Origin: Scytolyngbya sp. HA4215-MV1
GTDB lineage: Bacteria > Cyanobacteriota > Cyanobacteriia > Leptolyngbyales > Leptolyngbyaceae
Reading direction: 5' to 3'
Assembly (NCBI GenBank): GCA_019359045.1
Contig: JAHHIA010000012.1
Location: 124,001 to 188,000, forward strand
DNA length: 64,000 nucleotides
The notes below the pieces were generated by a model, which saw only the letters and a list, made by a program, of their open reading frames with translations, was not told the DNA's origin and searched no databases. Shown here one piece after another: positions 42,878 through 53,982 of the stretch (the first letter of the stretch is position 1; every line of letters begins with the position of its first letter). The position numbers and the translations under genes were made by a program.

Positions 42878-45217
42878 TCATTTTGAATTTTGCATTGACT
42901 GCCTCACTCTCTCCACCTGCTTTGGTGCTTCCATTTCAGTAAAGAGCTGAATTGCTTTATGAAAACTGTCTTGACTTCTTTTAAGTTCATCCATCGCTTG
43001 GTAAGTTAAACCAAATTGATAATAAACTTGGGCTATATCATTTTTTGCTTCAATTTTTTCTAAAATATCTAATGCTTCTAGATGGTATTCCAAAGCAAAT
43101 TTAAAGTTAGCTTGCTCTCGGTATAACTCTGCTAATCCATTAACAGCTCTTGCTTTCACCTGGGGATAATAACTAATTTCAGCATATTTGACAGACTGTT
43201 CATAGATTTCAAATGCTTCTTCAAACATCTTCAAATTTTTATATGTTGAGCCAAGAAAAAATAAACCATAACCAGTAGTGATTCGATTTCGGCTCCTAAT
43301 CCTTTTACAAGCTTTTTCAATAAAGTCAAATGCTTTCTGCTTTCTCTCAAAATTCGAGTACAAAAAAGCAAGTGCGATAAATATGAAAGCTTTTGAATCC
43401 ATTTCATCAATATCTATATAAAGCTTTTCAAAAATATCTAAAGCATCCAAAAGTTCCCATAATTCTATTTTACATATTCCTATAGCAGCCAAAGCTCCTA
43501 CTTTCTTTTGTTTAAATTTTCTAATATCAGAATCATCAAGTTCATTTGCTAAATTCAAGAACTCAATACAAATATTTTTTCCTTTCTCATGAAATCTAAT
43601 TGCTTGATGAATTTTTCCTGTTATTTGATACGAAACACCCAGTAATCCATAAAGTTCACTTTTAGCATAACTGGGACTGGTTTTATCTATAATCAAATGG
43701 ATAGCTGATGTAAGTTGCTGAAATATACCCAGTTTGTAAAATGAGCGTCCAAGACGTTCTGGATCTGATAAATTGCAAATTCGCTCTTGCAGTATTACAC
43801 TTCCAGCCTTCTCAAGATTATTGATTGCTGTCCAATGATAGTAAGACTCGAATGCTAATAGTGCATCATCTATTGATGTAATGGTTTTTATTTTTTCTGT
43901 CCAAAACTCTGCTGCTTTTGTATTTGCTACTTCCCAATCGTTACTTGTTCTTAAACGACTAATTGCCTCTATCCTAATCACTGGATGTAACCAAAACTCT
44001 CCATTCTCAAAATCAATCAACGATCGATCCTGCAACGACTTAATCACTCGTCGATGGCGGTTTTCTGGGACATCCCAGAGCAGGCAAAACAAGCCTTCAA
44101 TGGGAACCGTTGGCACATCTTGATAGCGGTAACAACCCATGCGGCAGAGCAGGTTGTAGGCATCAGGGTCGAGTTGTTGCAGACGATCGAACTGTTTGGT
44201 GACTAAATCTTCCAGATCCCGTTCGATAAATAAGTCGTCTTGGTTGGCTTGCCAGTAGGCTTCCACATTGCCCGCAAAGTCTTCCAGAACCGCACCACTA
44301 ATGATGTCCATTGCTTTGGCATTCCCGCCATAAGCGTTATGTAACGCCGCTAGAGCGCCCTCACCCACAACCCCTCTCCCAGCAAGAGAGAAAGGCGTTA
44401 TTTGGATATTGCGGCTTTGGAAGAACTGTTCCCAGGCTGACACATCCAAACTTCTCAAAGGGTAGTGCTGCACCGTGACATCGGCTTCTCGCAGGCGTTC
44501 TCGACTGGTGATTAAGGTAATCGACTGCAGGGTTGGATCACTCAGCACGCGCAGCAGTTCCACATAACGACGATGCGCTTCGATAAACTTGCCTGCCGAA
44601 TCTAATGCCGGTTCCAAGTTATCGATCAGAATACCGATACGATCGCTTTGCAGTTTGCGCTTGAGCCGATCGAGGGACACCCAAAACTCGCGTCCCGGTT
44701 CTTCCCCCAGTTGTCGCAGTTTCTCTTCAATCAATCCCTCGATCGAGGCAATGTCCTTGGTCTCCTTAGCAATGGGAAACTCCAGAAAGGAGCCAAATTT
44801 CTGCTGGAGATACTTCCGTGCCAGTGTGGTTTTACCCACACCCCCTCTTGCCTGAATCACAATCACTTTGGCATTGCGACTGACCAATGCGTTGAGATCA
44901 GCGATCGCTTCATCCCGTCCGACAAAGTTGGGGTCAGCGGTTGCCGCGATCGCCTGGTTTGCCGGAATGTGGTCGCTATCCTCTAGCGTCAGGTCAAAGG
45001 ACTCAAAACAACGAGCGATCGTCCGTTTGTCTGACCCTCGACAATCCAGGACATTTTTCACCGTCTCTGGATCTAGCCCGGTCAACTCCCCCAGCCGTTC
45101 CAGCGTGTATTTGCCGCCCGCATTTTCTTCGGCTTCGTGCGATCTCAGCCTCTCTCGTAGCTTCTTTAATCCGTCGGTGGTAAGAATCCGCGCCCGATTC
45201 CGTTTGGGTGAATTCAT
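42878..45217 (-). CDS. NB-ARC STAND NTPase with C-terminal TPR repeats
   Basis: This 779-aa protein has residues 1-85 resembling the N-terminus of the WD40 STAND protein at 37098-40643 (I-L-T-T-D-G-L-K-K-L, L-T-G-L-D-P-E-T-V-K-N-V-L, D-K-R-T-I-A-R-C-F-E). NB-ARC P-loop A-R-G-G-V-G-K-T-T-L lies at 123-132 and I-L-I-D-N-L-E-P-A-L near 196-205. From about 470 to 775 there are tetratricopeptide-like repeats (A-Y-N, Q-Y-G-L-T-Y-Q-A-M-D and similar), probably the ligand or partner sensor. At codons about 274-287 the frame holds P-F-S-L-A-G-R-G-V-V-G-E-G-A, which is a dispersed repeat inserted in frame (44358-44395). No effector domain is visible. Codons in the TPR half are A+T-richer than in the NB-ARC half. 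Confidence 0.88.
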   Translation of the reverse strand: MNSPKRNRARILTTDGLKKLRERLRSHEAEENAGGKYTLERLGELTGLDPETVKNVLDCRGSDKRTIARCFESFDLTLEDSDHIPANQAIAATADPNFVGRDEAIADLNALVSRNAKVIVIQARGGVGKTTLARKYLQQKFGSFLEFPIAKETKDIASIEGLIEEKLRQLGEEPGREFWVSLDRLKRKLQSDRIGILIDNLEPALDSAGKFIEAHRRYVELLRVLSDPTLQSITLITSRERLREADVTVQHYPLRSLDVSAWEQFFQSRNIQITPFSLAGRGVVGEGALAALHNAYGGNAKAMDIISGAVLEDFAGNVEAYWQANQDDLFIERDLEDLVTKQFDRLQQLDPDAYNLLCRMGCYRYQDVPTVPIEGLFCLLWDVPENRHRRVIKSLQDRSLIDFENGEFWLHPVIRIEAISRLRTSNDWEVANTKAAEFWTEKIKTITSIDDALLAFESYYHWTAINNLEKAGSVILQERICNLSDPERLGRSFYKLGIFQQLTSAIHLIIDKTSPSYAKSELYGLLGVSYQITGKIHQAIRFHEKGKNICIEFLNLANELDDSDIRKFKQKKVGALAAIGICKIELWELLDALDIFEKLYIDIDEMDSKAFIFIALAFLYSNFERKQKAFDFIEKACKRIRSRNRITTGYGLFFLGSTYKNLKMFEEAFEIYEQSVKYAEISYYPQVKARAVNGLAELYREQANFKFALEYHLEALDILEKIEAKNDIAQVYYQFGLTYQAMDELKRSQDSFHKAIQLFTEMEAPKQVERVRQSMQNSK
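44358..44395. repeat. CCCTCACCCACAACCCCTCT-type dispersed repeat inside the NB-ARC coding region
   Basis: CCCTCACCCACAACCCCTCT then CCCAGCAAGAGAGAAAGG matches the widespread cyanobacterial CCCTCACCCCC-AACCCCTCTCCC repeat type, with an internal hairpin CTCTC...GAGAG. It keeps the reading frame and adds about 13 residues to the NB-ARC domain. Confidence 0.6.
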
Positions 45218-45374
45218 GGCTGAAGGATGATTGCCTAATTCATCATATTTTGGCTGATGTTCTCGAAGATAAGGGAGATTACCCGATTTTAAGCTTGAAT
45301 TTTGTTTTCGTACATTATCTTGAGCTTCCTCAAACCTTTACTCAGAAGGAGCTAGAAAATACAAATAAAAGATA

Positions 45375-46035
45375 CTAAGGATGCTTCAAAAATAAGTCGG
45401 TAACTAAGCAGTTCTTCGCGTGTCCACCGTTTTTGAATTGCCCCGAATTCTCCTTCTTCTTGGTGTCAATAGAGATCACCGCGCGGTGCCGACGTTGAAA
45501 CGCTTCGACGTCGAGCAATGTGGTGAAACTGATCATCTCGGTCTGGATGTTGCTTACCTTCTTAGGTTTTACGGTTGCTCTGCAAACTGTACCCCCTCTC
45601 CACCAGCAGGGTGTATACAGTCGTGGCACAAACGCTATACCCTTCTCTTGCAATGCATCAGCCGGTTGATTGACACTCTTGCACGTCCAGCGCGAAGCAC
45701 ATTCGGATTCTCCCCGACTGGTGGGTTCGACTAAGCTGTCTAACGTTTCTAAAATCAGAGGTTCTCGTTCTTCGACTCGTGTACGCCCCCGCCAATTTGG
45801 TGAATTCGTTCAGGTGCAAGCAACTCTGTTGATTGACTGCTCAATTCTTTGAGTCCCGCACGAATTGTATTTTGGCTCAGTCCAGTCGCACAATGAAGGG
45901 CAAGGATGCCAAAGCTTCTGCTTCTGCGGCAGCCCATAACCGACGGCTACGCTCATTCAACATGGGGCTAAGGTGTTGATACTTGTGTTTGATTTGCTTG
46001 ACGATTGAATCAGCAATCATAGGAAATCGGGGCAT
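45375..46035 (-). pseudogene. ISAzo13-family transposase relic
   Basis: From ATG 46035 the frame reads M-P-R-F-P-M-I-A-D-S-I, L-N-E-R-S-R-R-L-W-A-A-A-E-A, then after a frameshift A-T-G-L-S-Q-N-T-I-R-A-G and L-A-P-E-R-I. Further shifts lead to R-W-T-C-K-S and finally A-V-I-S-I-D-T-K-K-K-E-N-S-G-Q-F-K-N-G-G. These are the landmarks of ISAzo13 (IS630-superfamily-related) transposases, ending at the D-T-K-K-K-E catalytic strand. The C-terminal half is gone and at least two frameshifts are present. Non-functional. Confidence 0.75.
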
Positions 46036-46130
46036 CGCTCTATTTAATCAGCGATTCCATTCAGGTAAAGATAGAGTTGTGCAACTTATTTTTGTAAGGC
46101 TCCTAACTGGATTCCCCGATGCCACAGAGT

Positions 46131-48074
<1,944 letters not shown>

Positions 48075-48197
48075 TTAAGCGCTCCAACAGGCAAACCGAA
48101 GCTATGATAGCCTTCAAATAGCATTTATTACTAAAATTTTAACACAAAAGGCTTAGACGCGATTTTAGGGCAGTCTCAAGCGTCATTTTTAAAGGGG

Positions 48198-49262
48198 ATG
48201 GATCAGTCTTTTTCTGCAAAGCAACCTTGCCATCAGGATAAACCTGACAATAGTTCGATTGTACCAAAAATGGTTGTCATCTGTGGTCCGACGGCATCTG
48301 GAAAGTCTGGGCTGGCGATCGCACTGGCAACCCGTTGGCAAAGCATGATTCTCAGTGCGGATTCGCGACAAGTGTATCGAGAGTTTAACATTGGAACGGC
48401 TAAACCGAACGCTTTTGAGCAGCAACAGGTACCGCATTCTCTAATTGACATTTGTGATCCTACGGAGACACTGACTCTGGCGGAGTATCAGGCACAGGCG
48501 AAAAGAGTGATTGCAGAATGGATGGGAGACGAGAGCGGGGAGGAAAGTCTGCGGGGAGCGGGGGACGCGAAAATACAAGGAGGACAGCTCAGTAAGCAAG
48601 AGGAGACACAAGGTTTGCCATTGCTGCTGGTGGGGGGAACAGGGTTATATATTCGCTCGATCGTGCGAGGGTTAAAGATCCCCAGAGTTGCGCCTCAGCC
48701 AGCATTGCGATCACAATTACAGGCATTGGGACAATGCCAACTGTATGCCATGTTGCAACAAGTTGATCCGATGGCAGCAGCACGAATTCATGCCAACGAT
48801 GAAACGCGAACGTTGCGAGCCCTGGAAGTGTTTTATGTAACCGGGCAACCGATTTCAGCACAACAGGGTGAAGATCCCCCCAATTACCCAATTTTGCAAA
48901 TTGGTTTGGATTGTGCCGAGCCAGAGGCGATCGCCCAGCGAATTCATCAGCGAACCCACCAGATGGTGGCAGAGGGGCTAGTAGAGGAGGTCGCGTTTTT
49001 GTGTGAGAAGTACGGCGCAGAGTTGCCCTTGCTGGATACGCTGGGGTATCGGGAGATGAAGCAATATCTGGCAGGCGAGGTCCCTCTGGCAGCGGCGATC
49101 GACTTAACCGTGCTGCACACACGCCAGTTTGCCAAACGTCAACGCACCTGGTTTCGGGCTGATCCCACGATCGAGTGGTTCGATGCCGATGCCCCAGATT
49201 TGCTAGAACAAGTCTGGCAGCGAGTACAGGAATTTGAGCAAGTATCCGATAATAGGAAATAG
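48198..49262 (+). CDS. miaA: tRNA dimethylallyltransferase
   Basis: This 354-aa enzyme adds a dimethylallyl group to A37 of tRNAs reading UNN codons. It has the P-loop C-G-P-T-A-S-G-K-S (29-37), S-A-D-S-R-Q-V-Y-R, G-G-T-G-L-Y-I-R and F-A-K-R-Q-R-T-W-F-R near the C-terminus. There is an insertion at about residues 109-138 (G-D-E-S-G-E-E-S-L-R-G-A-G-D), purine-rich DNA coding Gly/Glu/Ser, that most relatives lack; it keeps the frame. ATG 48198 has AAAGGGG before it. ATG 48270, 24 codons later, is an alternative and gives the usual short N-terminus. Confidence 0.93.
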   Translation: MDQSFSAKQPCHQDKPDNSSIVPKMVVICGPTASGKSGLAIALATRWQSMILSADSRQVYREFNIGTAKPNAFEQQQVPHSLIDICDPTETLTLAEYQAQAKRVIAEWMGDESGEESLRGAGDAKIQGGQLSKQEETQGLPLLLVGGTGLYIRSIVRGLKIPRVAPQPALRSQLQALGQCQLYAMLQQVDPMAAARIHANDETRTLRALEVFYVTGQPISAQQGEDPPNYPILQIGLDCAEPEAIAQRIHQRTHQMVAEGLVEEVAFLCEKYGAELPLLDTLGYREMKQYLAGEVPLAAAIDLTVLHTRQFAKRQRTWFRADPTIEWFDADAPDLLEQVWQRVQEFEQVSDNRK

Positions 49263-49323
49263 CAAGGCTTAAATCTCTGGAAATTTGTCCTAACGTTGCC
49301 CTGAGCTTGACGAGGTTGTAACC

Positions 49324-50004
49324 ATGGTTTCTCCCCCAATACTCAACACCCCTTCAGAAGTTATCTACCCTGATCGGGATGGCGAACCCATGGCAGACAA
49401 TACCGAGCAGTTTCAGTGGATTGTAGTTATTAAAGAAAATCTGGAACTCTTATTTGCCAATGATCCCAATGTGTTCGTCGCGGGTGATTTGCTCTGGTAT
49501 CCCGTCGAAGGGAACCCCAAAATTCGCACAGCACCCGATGCGTTAGTGGCGTTTGGTAGACCGAAAGGGCGGCGTGGTTCTTACCAGCAGTGGCGAGAGC
49601 AGGGAATTGCGCCCCAAGTGGTGTTTGAAGTGCTGTCTCCGGGGAATCGCAAAGTTGAAATGGACAAAAAGCTCTTGTTCTACGATCGCTATGGCGTAGA
49701 AGAGTACTACCTGTACGGTCCCGACACCAACGACTTAAGCGGTTGGTTGCGAGCGGATGACTACCTGGATGCGATCGAATCCCTGGCAGATTGGATCAGT
49801 CCCCGATTGGGCATTCGGTTCGATTTATCGGGTGAGGTCTTGCGGATTTACAGCCCCGATGGCAAACCCTTTCTGACCCACGTCGAAATTGGGCAACAAC
49901 TGGAGCAAGCGCGCCAACAGGCAGAGCAGGAAAAGCAACGAGCAGACGAAATGGAAAAGTTATTGCAGCAGTACCGCGATCGCTTTGGTTCCCTGCCAGA
50001 ATAA
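49324..50004 (+). CDS. Uma2-family (DUF820) putative endonuclease with coiled-coil tail
   Basis: This 226-aa protein has the PD-(D/E)XK-like DUF820 core: T-A-P-D-A-L-V-A-F near 76-84 (Asp), P-Q-V-V-F-E-V-L-S-P-G-N near 104-115 (Glu), and K-L-L-F-Y-D-R-Y-G-V-E-E-Y-Y-L-Y. The C-terminal 40 residues form a charged coiled coil (E-Q-A-R-Q-Q-A-E-Q-E-K-Q-R-A). Cyanobacterial genomes hold dozens of these; their cellular role is unsettled and they are often called Uma2 restriction-like nucleases. Confidence 0.85.
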   Translation: MVSPPILNTPSEVIYPDRDGEPMADNTEQFQWIVVIKENLELLFANDPNVFVAGDLLWYPVEGNPKIRTAPDALVAFGRPKGRRGSYQQWREQGIAPQVVFEVLSPGNRKVEMDKKLLFYDRYGVEEYYLYGPDTNDLSGWLRADDYLDAIESLADWISPRLGIRFDLSGEVLRIYSPDGKPFLTHVEIGQQLEQARQQAEQEKQRADEMEKLLQQYRDRFGSLPE

Positions 50005-50102
50005 CACTGCAGTGTCTTCTGCATCTTTTCGATATCCTGCCTATGTAACCCCGTACAATCAGAATCAATGATTGATCCCGCAACTTTGATCCCAAAACTG
50101 TA

Positions 50103-51584
50103 ATGCTCGCTCAACCGCCCCAACCCCAGACAACCCGAAACTGGCAGCCTATTGTCAAAGCCTTTGAAGCTGCGATCGATCAAAAGAATGTGGTTCGCAA
50201 GAGAGAAGAACTACTAGTCTATGAATGCGATGGGTTAACCAGCTATCGTCAACGCCCAGAAGTCGTCGTATTGCCCCGCACCACAGAAGAAGTCGCGGCG
50301 ATCGTCAAAATCTGCAATCAATACCAGGTGCCTTTTGTCGCCAGAGGATCAGGCACAGGGCTTTCAGGTGGCGCTTTGCCGATCGAGGATTGCGTTCTGA
50401 TTGTCACTAGCCTAATGAAAAAGATCCTTCGGGTTGACCTGGAAAACCAGCGCGTCGTGGTGCAACCGGGTGTGATCAATAACTGGGTCACTCAGGCAGT
50501 CAGCGGAGCAGGCTTCTACTATGCCCCTGATCCCTCCAGCCAAATTATTTGCTCGGTCGGAGGCAACGTAGCAGAAAATTCCGGCGGAGTGCATTGCCTC
50601 AAATATGGAGTCACCACCAACCATGTGTTGGGACTCAAGCTGGTGTTGCCGACTGGGGCGATCGTGGATGTGGGTGGCACAATACCTGAAATGCCCGGTT
50701 ATGACCTGACAGGTTTGTTTGTCGGTTCTGAAGGGACCCTGGGAATTGCCACTGAGATTACCCTGCGCATTCTCAAAACACCAGAATCAGTGCGCGTGCT
50801 TCTGGCAGACTTTACCAGCGTGGCAGCCGCAGGGGCAACCGTTGCCGACATCATTCGTGCAGGTATTATCCCCGGTGGCATGGAAATGATGGACAACCTC
50901 AGCATTAATGCGGTCGAGGATGTCGTTGCCACCAATTGCTATCCCAGAGATGCAGAAGCCATTTTGCTGGTCGAAGTGGATGGGTTGGAAGTCGAAGCAG
51001 AAACGAATACCCAACGAGTCCGACAGATTTGCTTGCAGAACGGAGCACGTAATGTCACTGTTGCCACAGATCTTGAAGAACGGTTAAGGCTCTGGAAAGG
51101 GCGCAAAGCCGCATTTGCTGCCATGGGTAAAATCAGCCCTGACTACTATGTGCAGGACGGTGTCATTCCTCGCACTCAACTCGAATATGTTTTGACTGAG
51201 ATTGCCCGCTTAGGCGAACAATACGGCTACTTTGTCGCCAATGTTTTTCATGCCGGAGATGGCAATCTGCATCCTCTAGTGTTGTATGACAATGCAGTGC
51301 CTGGTGCTTTGGAAAAAGTTGAAGCACTCGGCGGAGCCATTCTCAAGCTTTGTGTGCAGGTAGGGGGAAGTATTTCAGGGGAACATGGCATTGGGGCAGA
51401 TAAACGCTGCTACATGCCAGAAATGTTTACACCGACTGATTTGGAAACAATGCAATGGGTACGGCAGACATTCAATCCTCAGGGATTAGCCAATCCCACC
51501 AAAATCTTTCCCACTCCGAAAACCTGTGGCGAAGCTGCCAGAGCGGAAACCGCTAAACAGTTTAAAGGGGTCGATCGTTTCTAG
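50103..51584 (+). CDS. glcD: Glycolate oxidase/dehydrogenase FAD-linked subunit GlcD
   Basis: This 493-aa FAD enzyme of the GlcD family oxidises glycolate (or D-lactate) in photorespiration. It has the FAD-binding V-A-R-G-S-G-T-G-L-S-G-G (about 80-91), G-G-N-V-A-E-N-S-G-G and G-L-F-V-G-S-E-G-T-L-G-I near 226-237. The C-terminal half carries H-A-G-D-G-N-L-H-P (metal and substrate site) and S-G-E-H-G-I-G. Cyanobacteria use GlcD1/GlcD2 as glycolate dehydrogenase (family knowledge). No glcE or glcF is adjacent. A D-lactate dehydrogenase role is the main alternative. Confidence 0.92.
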   Translation: MLAQPPQPQTTRNWQPIVKAFEAAIDQKNVVRKREELLVYECDGLTSYRQRPEVVVLPRTTEEVAAIVKICNQYQVPFVARGSGTGLSGGALPIEDCVLIVTSLMKKILRVDLENQRVVVQPGVINNWVTQAVSGAGFYYAPDPSSQIICSVGGNVAENSGGVHCLKYGVTTNHVLGLKLVLPTGAIVDVGGTIPEMPGYDLTGLFVGSEGTLGIATEITLRILKTPESVRVLLADFTSVAAAGATVADIIRAGIIPGGMEMMDNLSINAVEDVVATNCYPRDAEAILLVEVDGLEVEAETNTQRVRQICLQNGARNVTVATDLEERLRLWKGRKAAFAAMGKISPDYYVQDGVIPRTQLEYVLTEIARLGEQYGYFVANVFHAGDGNLHPLVLYDNAVPGALEKVEALGGAILKLCVQVGGSISGEHGIGADKRCYMPEMFTPTDLETMQWVRQTFNPQGLANPTKIFPTPKTCGEAARAETAKQFKGVDRF

Positions 51585-51641
51585 AAAAAGGGAGGTGGTG
51601 CTGAATAGCAGTATGGAGTTGGAACCAAATTTCAACTCATA

Positions 51642-51676
51642 CGACTCCAAATTCATACCCAAAATCAGCAACGCCA
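51642..51676. repeat. Dispersed repeat CTCCAAATTCAT...CAGCAACGCCA, copy 1
   Basis: ACTCCAAATTCATACCCAAA followed by ATCAGCAACGCCA recurs at 55912-55946 with a few differences and the same orientation. The 230 bp between glcD and glgA hold no gene. Confidence 0.65.
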
Positions 51677-51813
51677 AAAGGGACGGAGGGTTGAGAGCAT
51701 TGGGGCTTTGGATGATGCCTGAAGCCGAAAAGCGATTTTAATACACTGGTGCTTAAAAATCGATCGTCCAGAGTCCCAAGTCTATATCGCGCGCTCTACC
51801 CACTCAATCCTCG

Positions 51814-53295
51814 TCACGACCGATGCCGAATGTGCTCGTACACTCCCACATACTTGCTACCTGGGATGTTCCACGAGTTGTCGTACTCCATCCCCTGAAT
51901 TGCCAACTGTTGGAAATGTTTGGGAGATTTCGTCCAGAGATCTAAAGCCCGCTCCATGGCTGATTCCAGAGCCGTAGAATCCGTTTGGTAAAAGACAAAG
52001 CCATTGCGTGTTTCGGGCGAATGATGCTCGTCATAATCCCAATCAAACACAGTGTTGAGCAACCCACCAACTCCACGCACGATCGGCACCGTACCATACC
52101 TCAGTCCAATCATTTGGGTCAGCCCGCAAGGCTCGTAGTTACTGGGAACCACAATCATATCTGCGCCAGCATAGATTAGATGCGCCAATTCTTCATTGAA
52201 GCCTAGCTCCAAATGGCAGTCAGGGTTACTGTTTAAGAAGGTTTTCTCATGCCAGAACCAGGAATTAATTCCCGATTCCGTCGCCGATCCCAACAATACA
52301 AACTGTGCCCGTTTGTGCAATGCGTAATAGAGAGCATGGTGCACCAAATGCACCCCTTTCTGCCCATCGAGCCGTCCAATGAAGCAAATCAGTGGCTTGT
52401 CGGGGTCATCCTGCAACATCAACTGTTCACGCAACGCTTTCTTGTTCTTCGCTTTTTCTTCAAAATTGTCGATGCTGAAGTGGTGAGGGACGTACTGATC
52501 CTTTTCTGGATTCCACACCTCGTAATCAATGCCATTGAGAATGCCACCAAACTTGTGATGATGGACTTCTAGCGTAGGATTTAGCCCACAACCCACCTCC
52601 GAGAACCGGGCTTCCCAAGCATGATGGGGGGAGACCGTATTGATGTAATTGGAATAAACAATCCCTCCCTTCATCAAATTAATGGCTCCAGGATGATGAT
52701 TATCTTGCAAGCGATCCCAGGTGTAGTAATACGCATCGTTGTTTAGCCCAGTGGCATGCAAAATATCCGCTCCGCATACTCCCTGGTGCTTAAAGTTGTG
52801 AATGGTATAGCAAACCCGTTGATTCCAGAGGCCGTGATACTTATACATTTCAAAGAGCATCACTGGCACCAATCCGGTCTGCCAATCGTGGCAGTGGATG
52901 ATATCGGGACGCTTATTCGACTGTTGTAGAAACTCCAACGCAGCTTTGCTGAAAAAAGCAAATCGTATGGTGTCATCTAGCGCCCCGTAGTAAAGACCTC
53001 GGTTAAAAAAGTTGTCGCTGGAGTGGGGCTGGATAAAAAAACACAGACGTCCGTGCACCCAGCCACAAAAGACAGAACAGTGAATTGCTCCGTCATACCA
53101 GGGCACCCACAAATCCCGATAGGCATCGTGCAAACCCCAGATATGGTCGTAGCGCATACAGTCGTACATCGGCAGGATGAGTTCGACACAATGCCCCTGA
53201 ATCTCTAACTCTCTGCTTAGCCCATAAACCACATCGCCTAAGCCCCCAGCCTTAATCACTGGGGCACACTCAGAGGCAATCTGCACAACGTACAT
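51814..53295 (-). CDS. glgA: Glycogen synthase (ADP-glucose)
   Basis: This 493-aa GT5 glycosyltransferase extends alpha-1,4-glucan from ADP-glucose. The ADP-glucose-binding K-A-G-G-L-G-D-V is at residues 15-22. Other landmarks are H-C-H-D-W-Q-T-G-L-V-P near 134-144, T-I-H-N-F-K-H-Q-G, N-T-V-S-P-H-H, I-G-R-L-D-G-Q-K-G near 305-313 and P-S-N-Y-E-P-C-G-L-T-Q-M near 395-406. Cyanobacteria have two GlgA isoforms; this could be either. It is divergent from a GH57 glucan enzyme across 687 bp, which fits coordinated glycogen metabolism. Confidence 0.95.
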   Translation of the reverse strand: MYVVQIASECAPVIKAGGLGDVVYGLSRELEIQGHCVELILPMYDCMRYDHIWGLHDAYRDLWVPWYDGAIHCSVFCGWVHGRLCFFIQPHSSDNFFNRGLYYGALDDTIRFAFFSKAALEFLQQSNKRPDIIHCHDWQTGLVPVMLFEMYKYHGLWNQRVCYTIHNFKHQGVCGADILHATGLNNDAYYYTWDRLQDNHHPGAINLMKGGIVYSNYINTVSPHHAWEARFSEVGCGLNPTLEVHHHKFGGILNGIDYEVWNPEKDQYVPHHFSIDNFEEKAKNKKALREQLMLQDDPDKPLICFIGRLDGQKGVHLVHHALYYALHKRAQFVLLGSATESGINSWFWHEKTFLNSNPDCHLELGFNEELAHLIYAGADMIVVPSNYEPCGLTQMIGLRYGTVPIVRGVGGLLNTVFDWDYDEHHSPETRNGFVFYQTDSTALESAMERALDLWTKSPKHFQQLAIQGMEYDNSWNIPGSKYVGVYEHIRHRS

Positions 53296-53482
53296 GTCCG
53301 ATCCTCACCAACTGACTACTTAACAGAATTTTATCTTCCTACGTCTTTCTTCATATAAGATGCGTCTTTTGTCAAGTCAAGCGATCGGGGTAATCCTTTT
53401 GGTTCATTAGCAAAGGCGTCATTGAAACCCTTTCTCGCAAAGCCATCCAATCGCGCAACCTGCTTGAAAAAGATCTCTCAAG

Positions 53483-53538
53483 TATTATGAAGATCCAATC
53501 AGTATTAGAAGATCTGCTCCAAACACATTAGAAGATCC
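53483..53538. repeat. Three ATTAGAAGATC-type direct repeats between glgA and the GH57 gene
   Basis: ATTATGAAGATCC (53483), ATTAGAAGATCT (53503) and ATTAGAAGATCC (53527) are spaced 20 and 24 bp apart, about two helical turns. They lie about 190 bp upstream of glgA on its side of the glgA-GH57 gap and could be regulator sites. The rest of this 687-bp region has no gene I trust. Confidence 0.5.
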
Positions 53539-53982
53539 AATTTTATAGATTAGCGCCTTGTGGGCGTGAAAACGCCTTGCTTTGCACTTTTCCTTCAGGA
53601 AATTTTGGCGATCGAGTGATGAACTGGAGCTATGAAAGCGTACTTTTTGGTAAAAGGCAGCTCATCGCTTTTGAGGCTCACGAATCATTGCGTTCTGCAA
53701 CAGAATTGTGCAATAGGATGAAGAATTTTGACGAGAACAGTGAAGTTGCGATCGCGTCTCTCCTGACAATTCCCCCATCCCGAGGGGATATGAGGGACAC
53801 CAGGCATTGCGTTCTCACTGTGAATCAATTTGCAATTTTATTGAATCCACGTTCCTCAGGCAGCCGTTCCCTTAATAACCTTTTAATTTCCCATGTTTCA
53901 GGACTGCTATATTATTTTGACCGGAGCATCGCTCTATGTGGGGTGAAGAGTGCCACAGAACAGCGAATATTGAGGAAAATTC

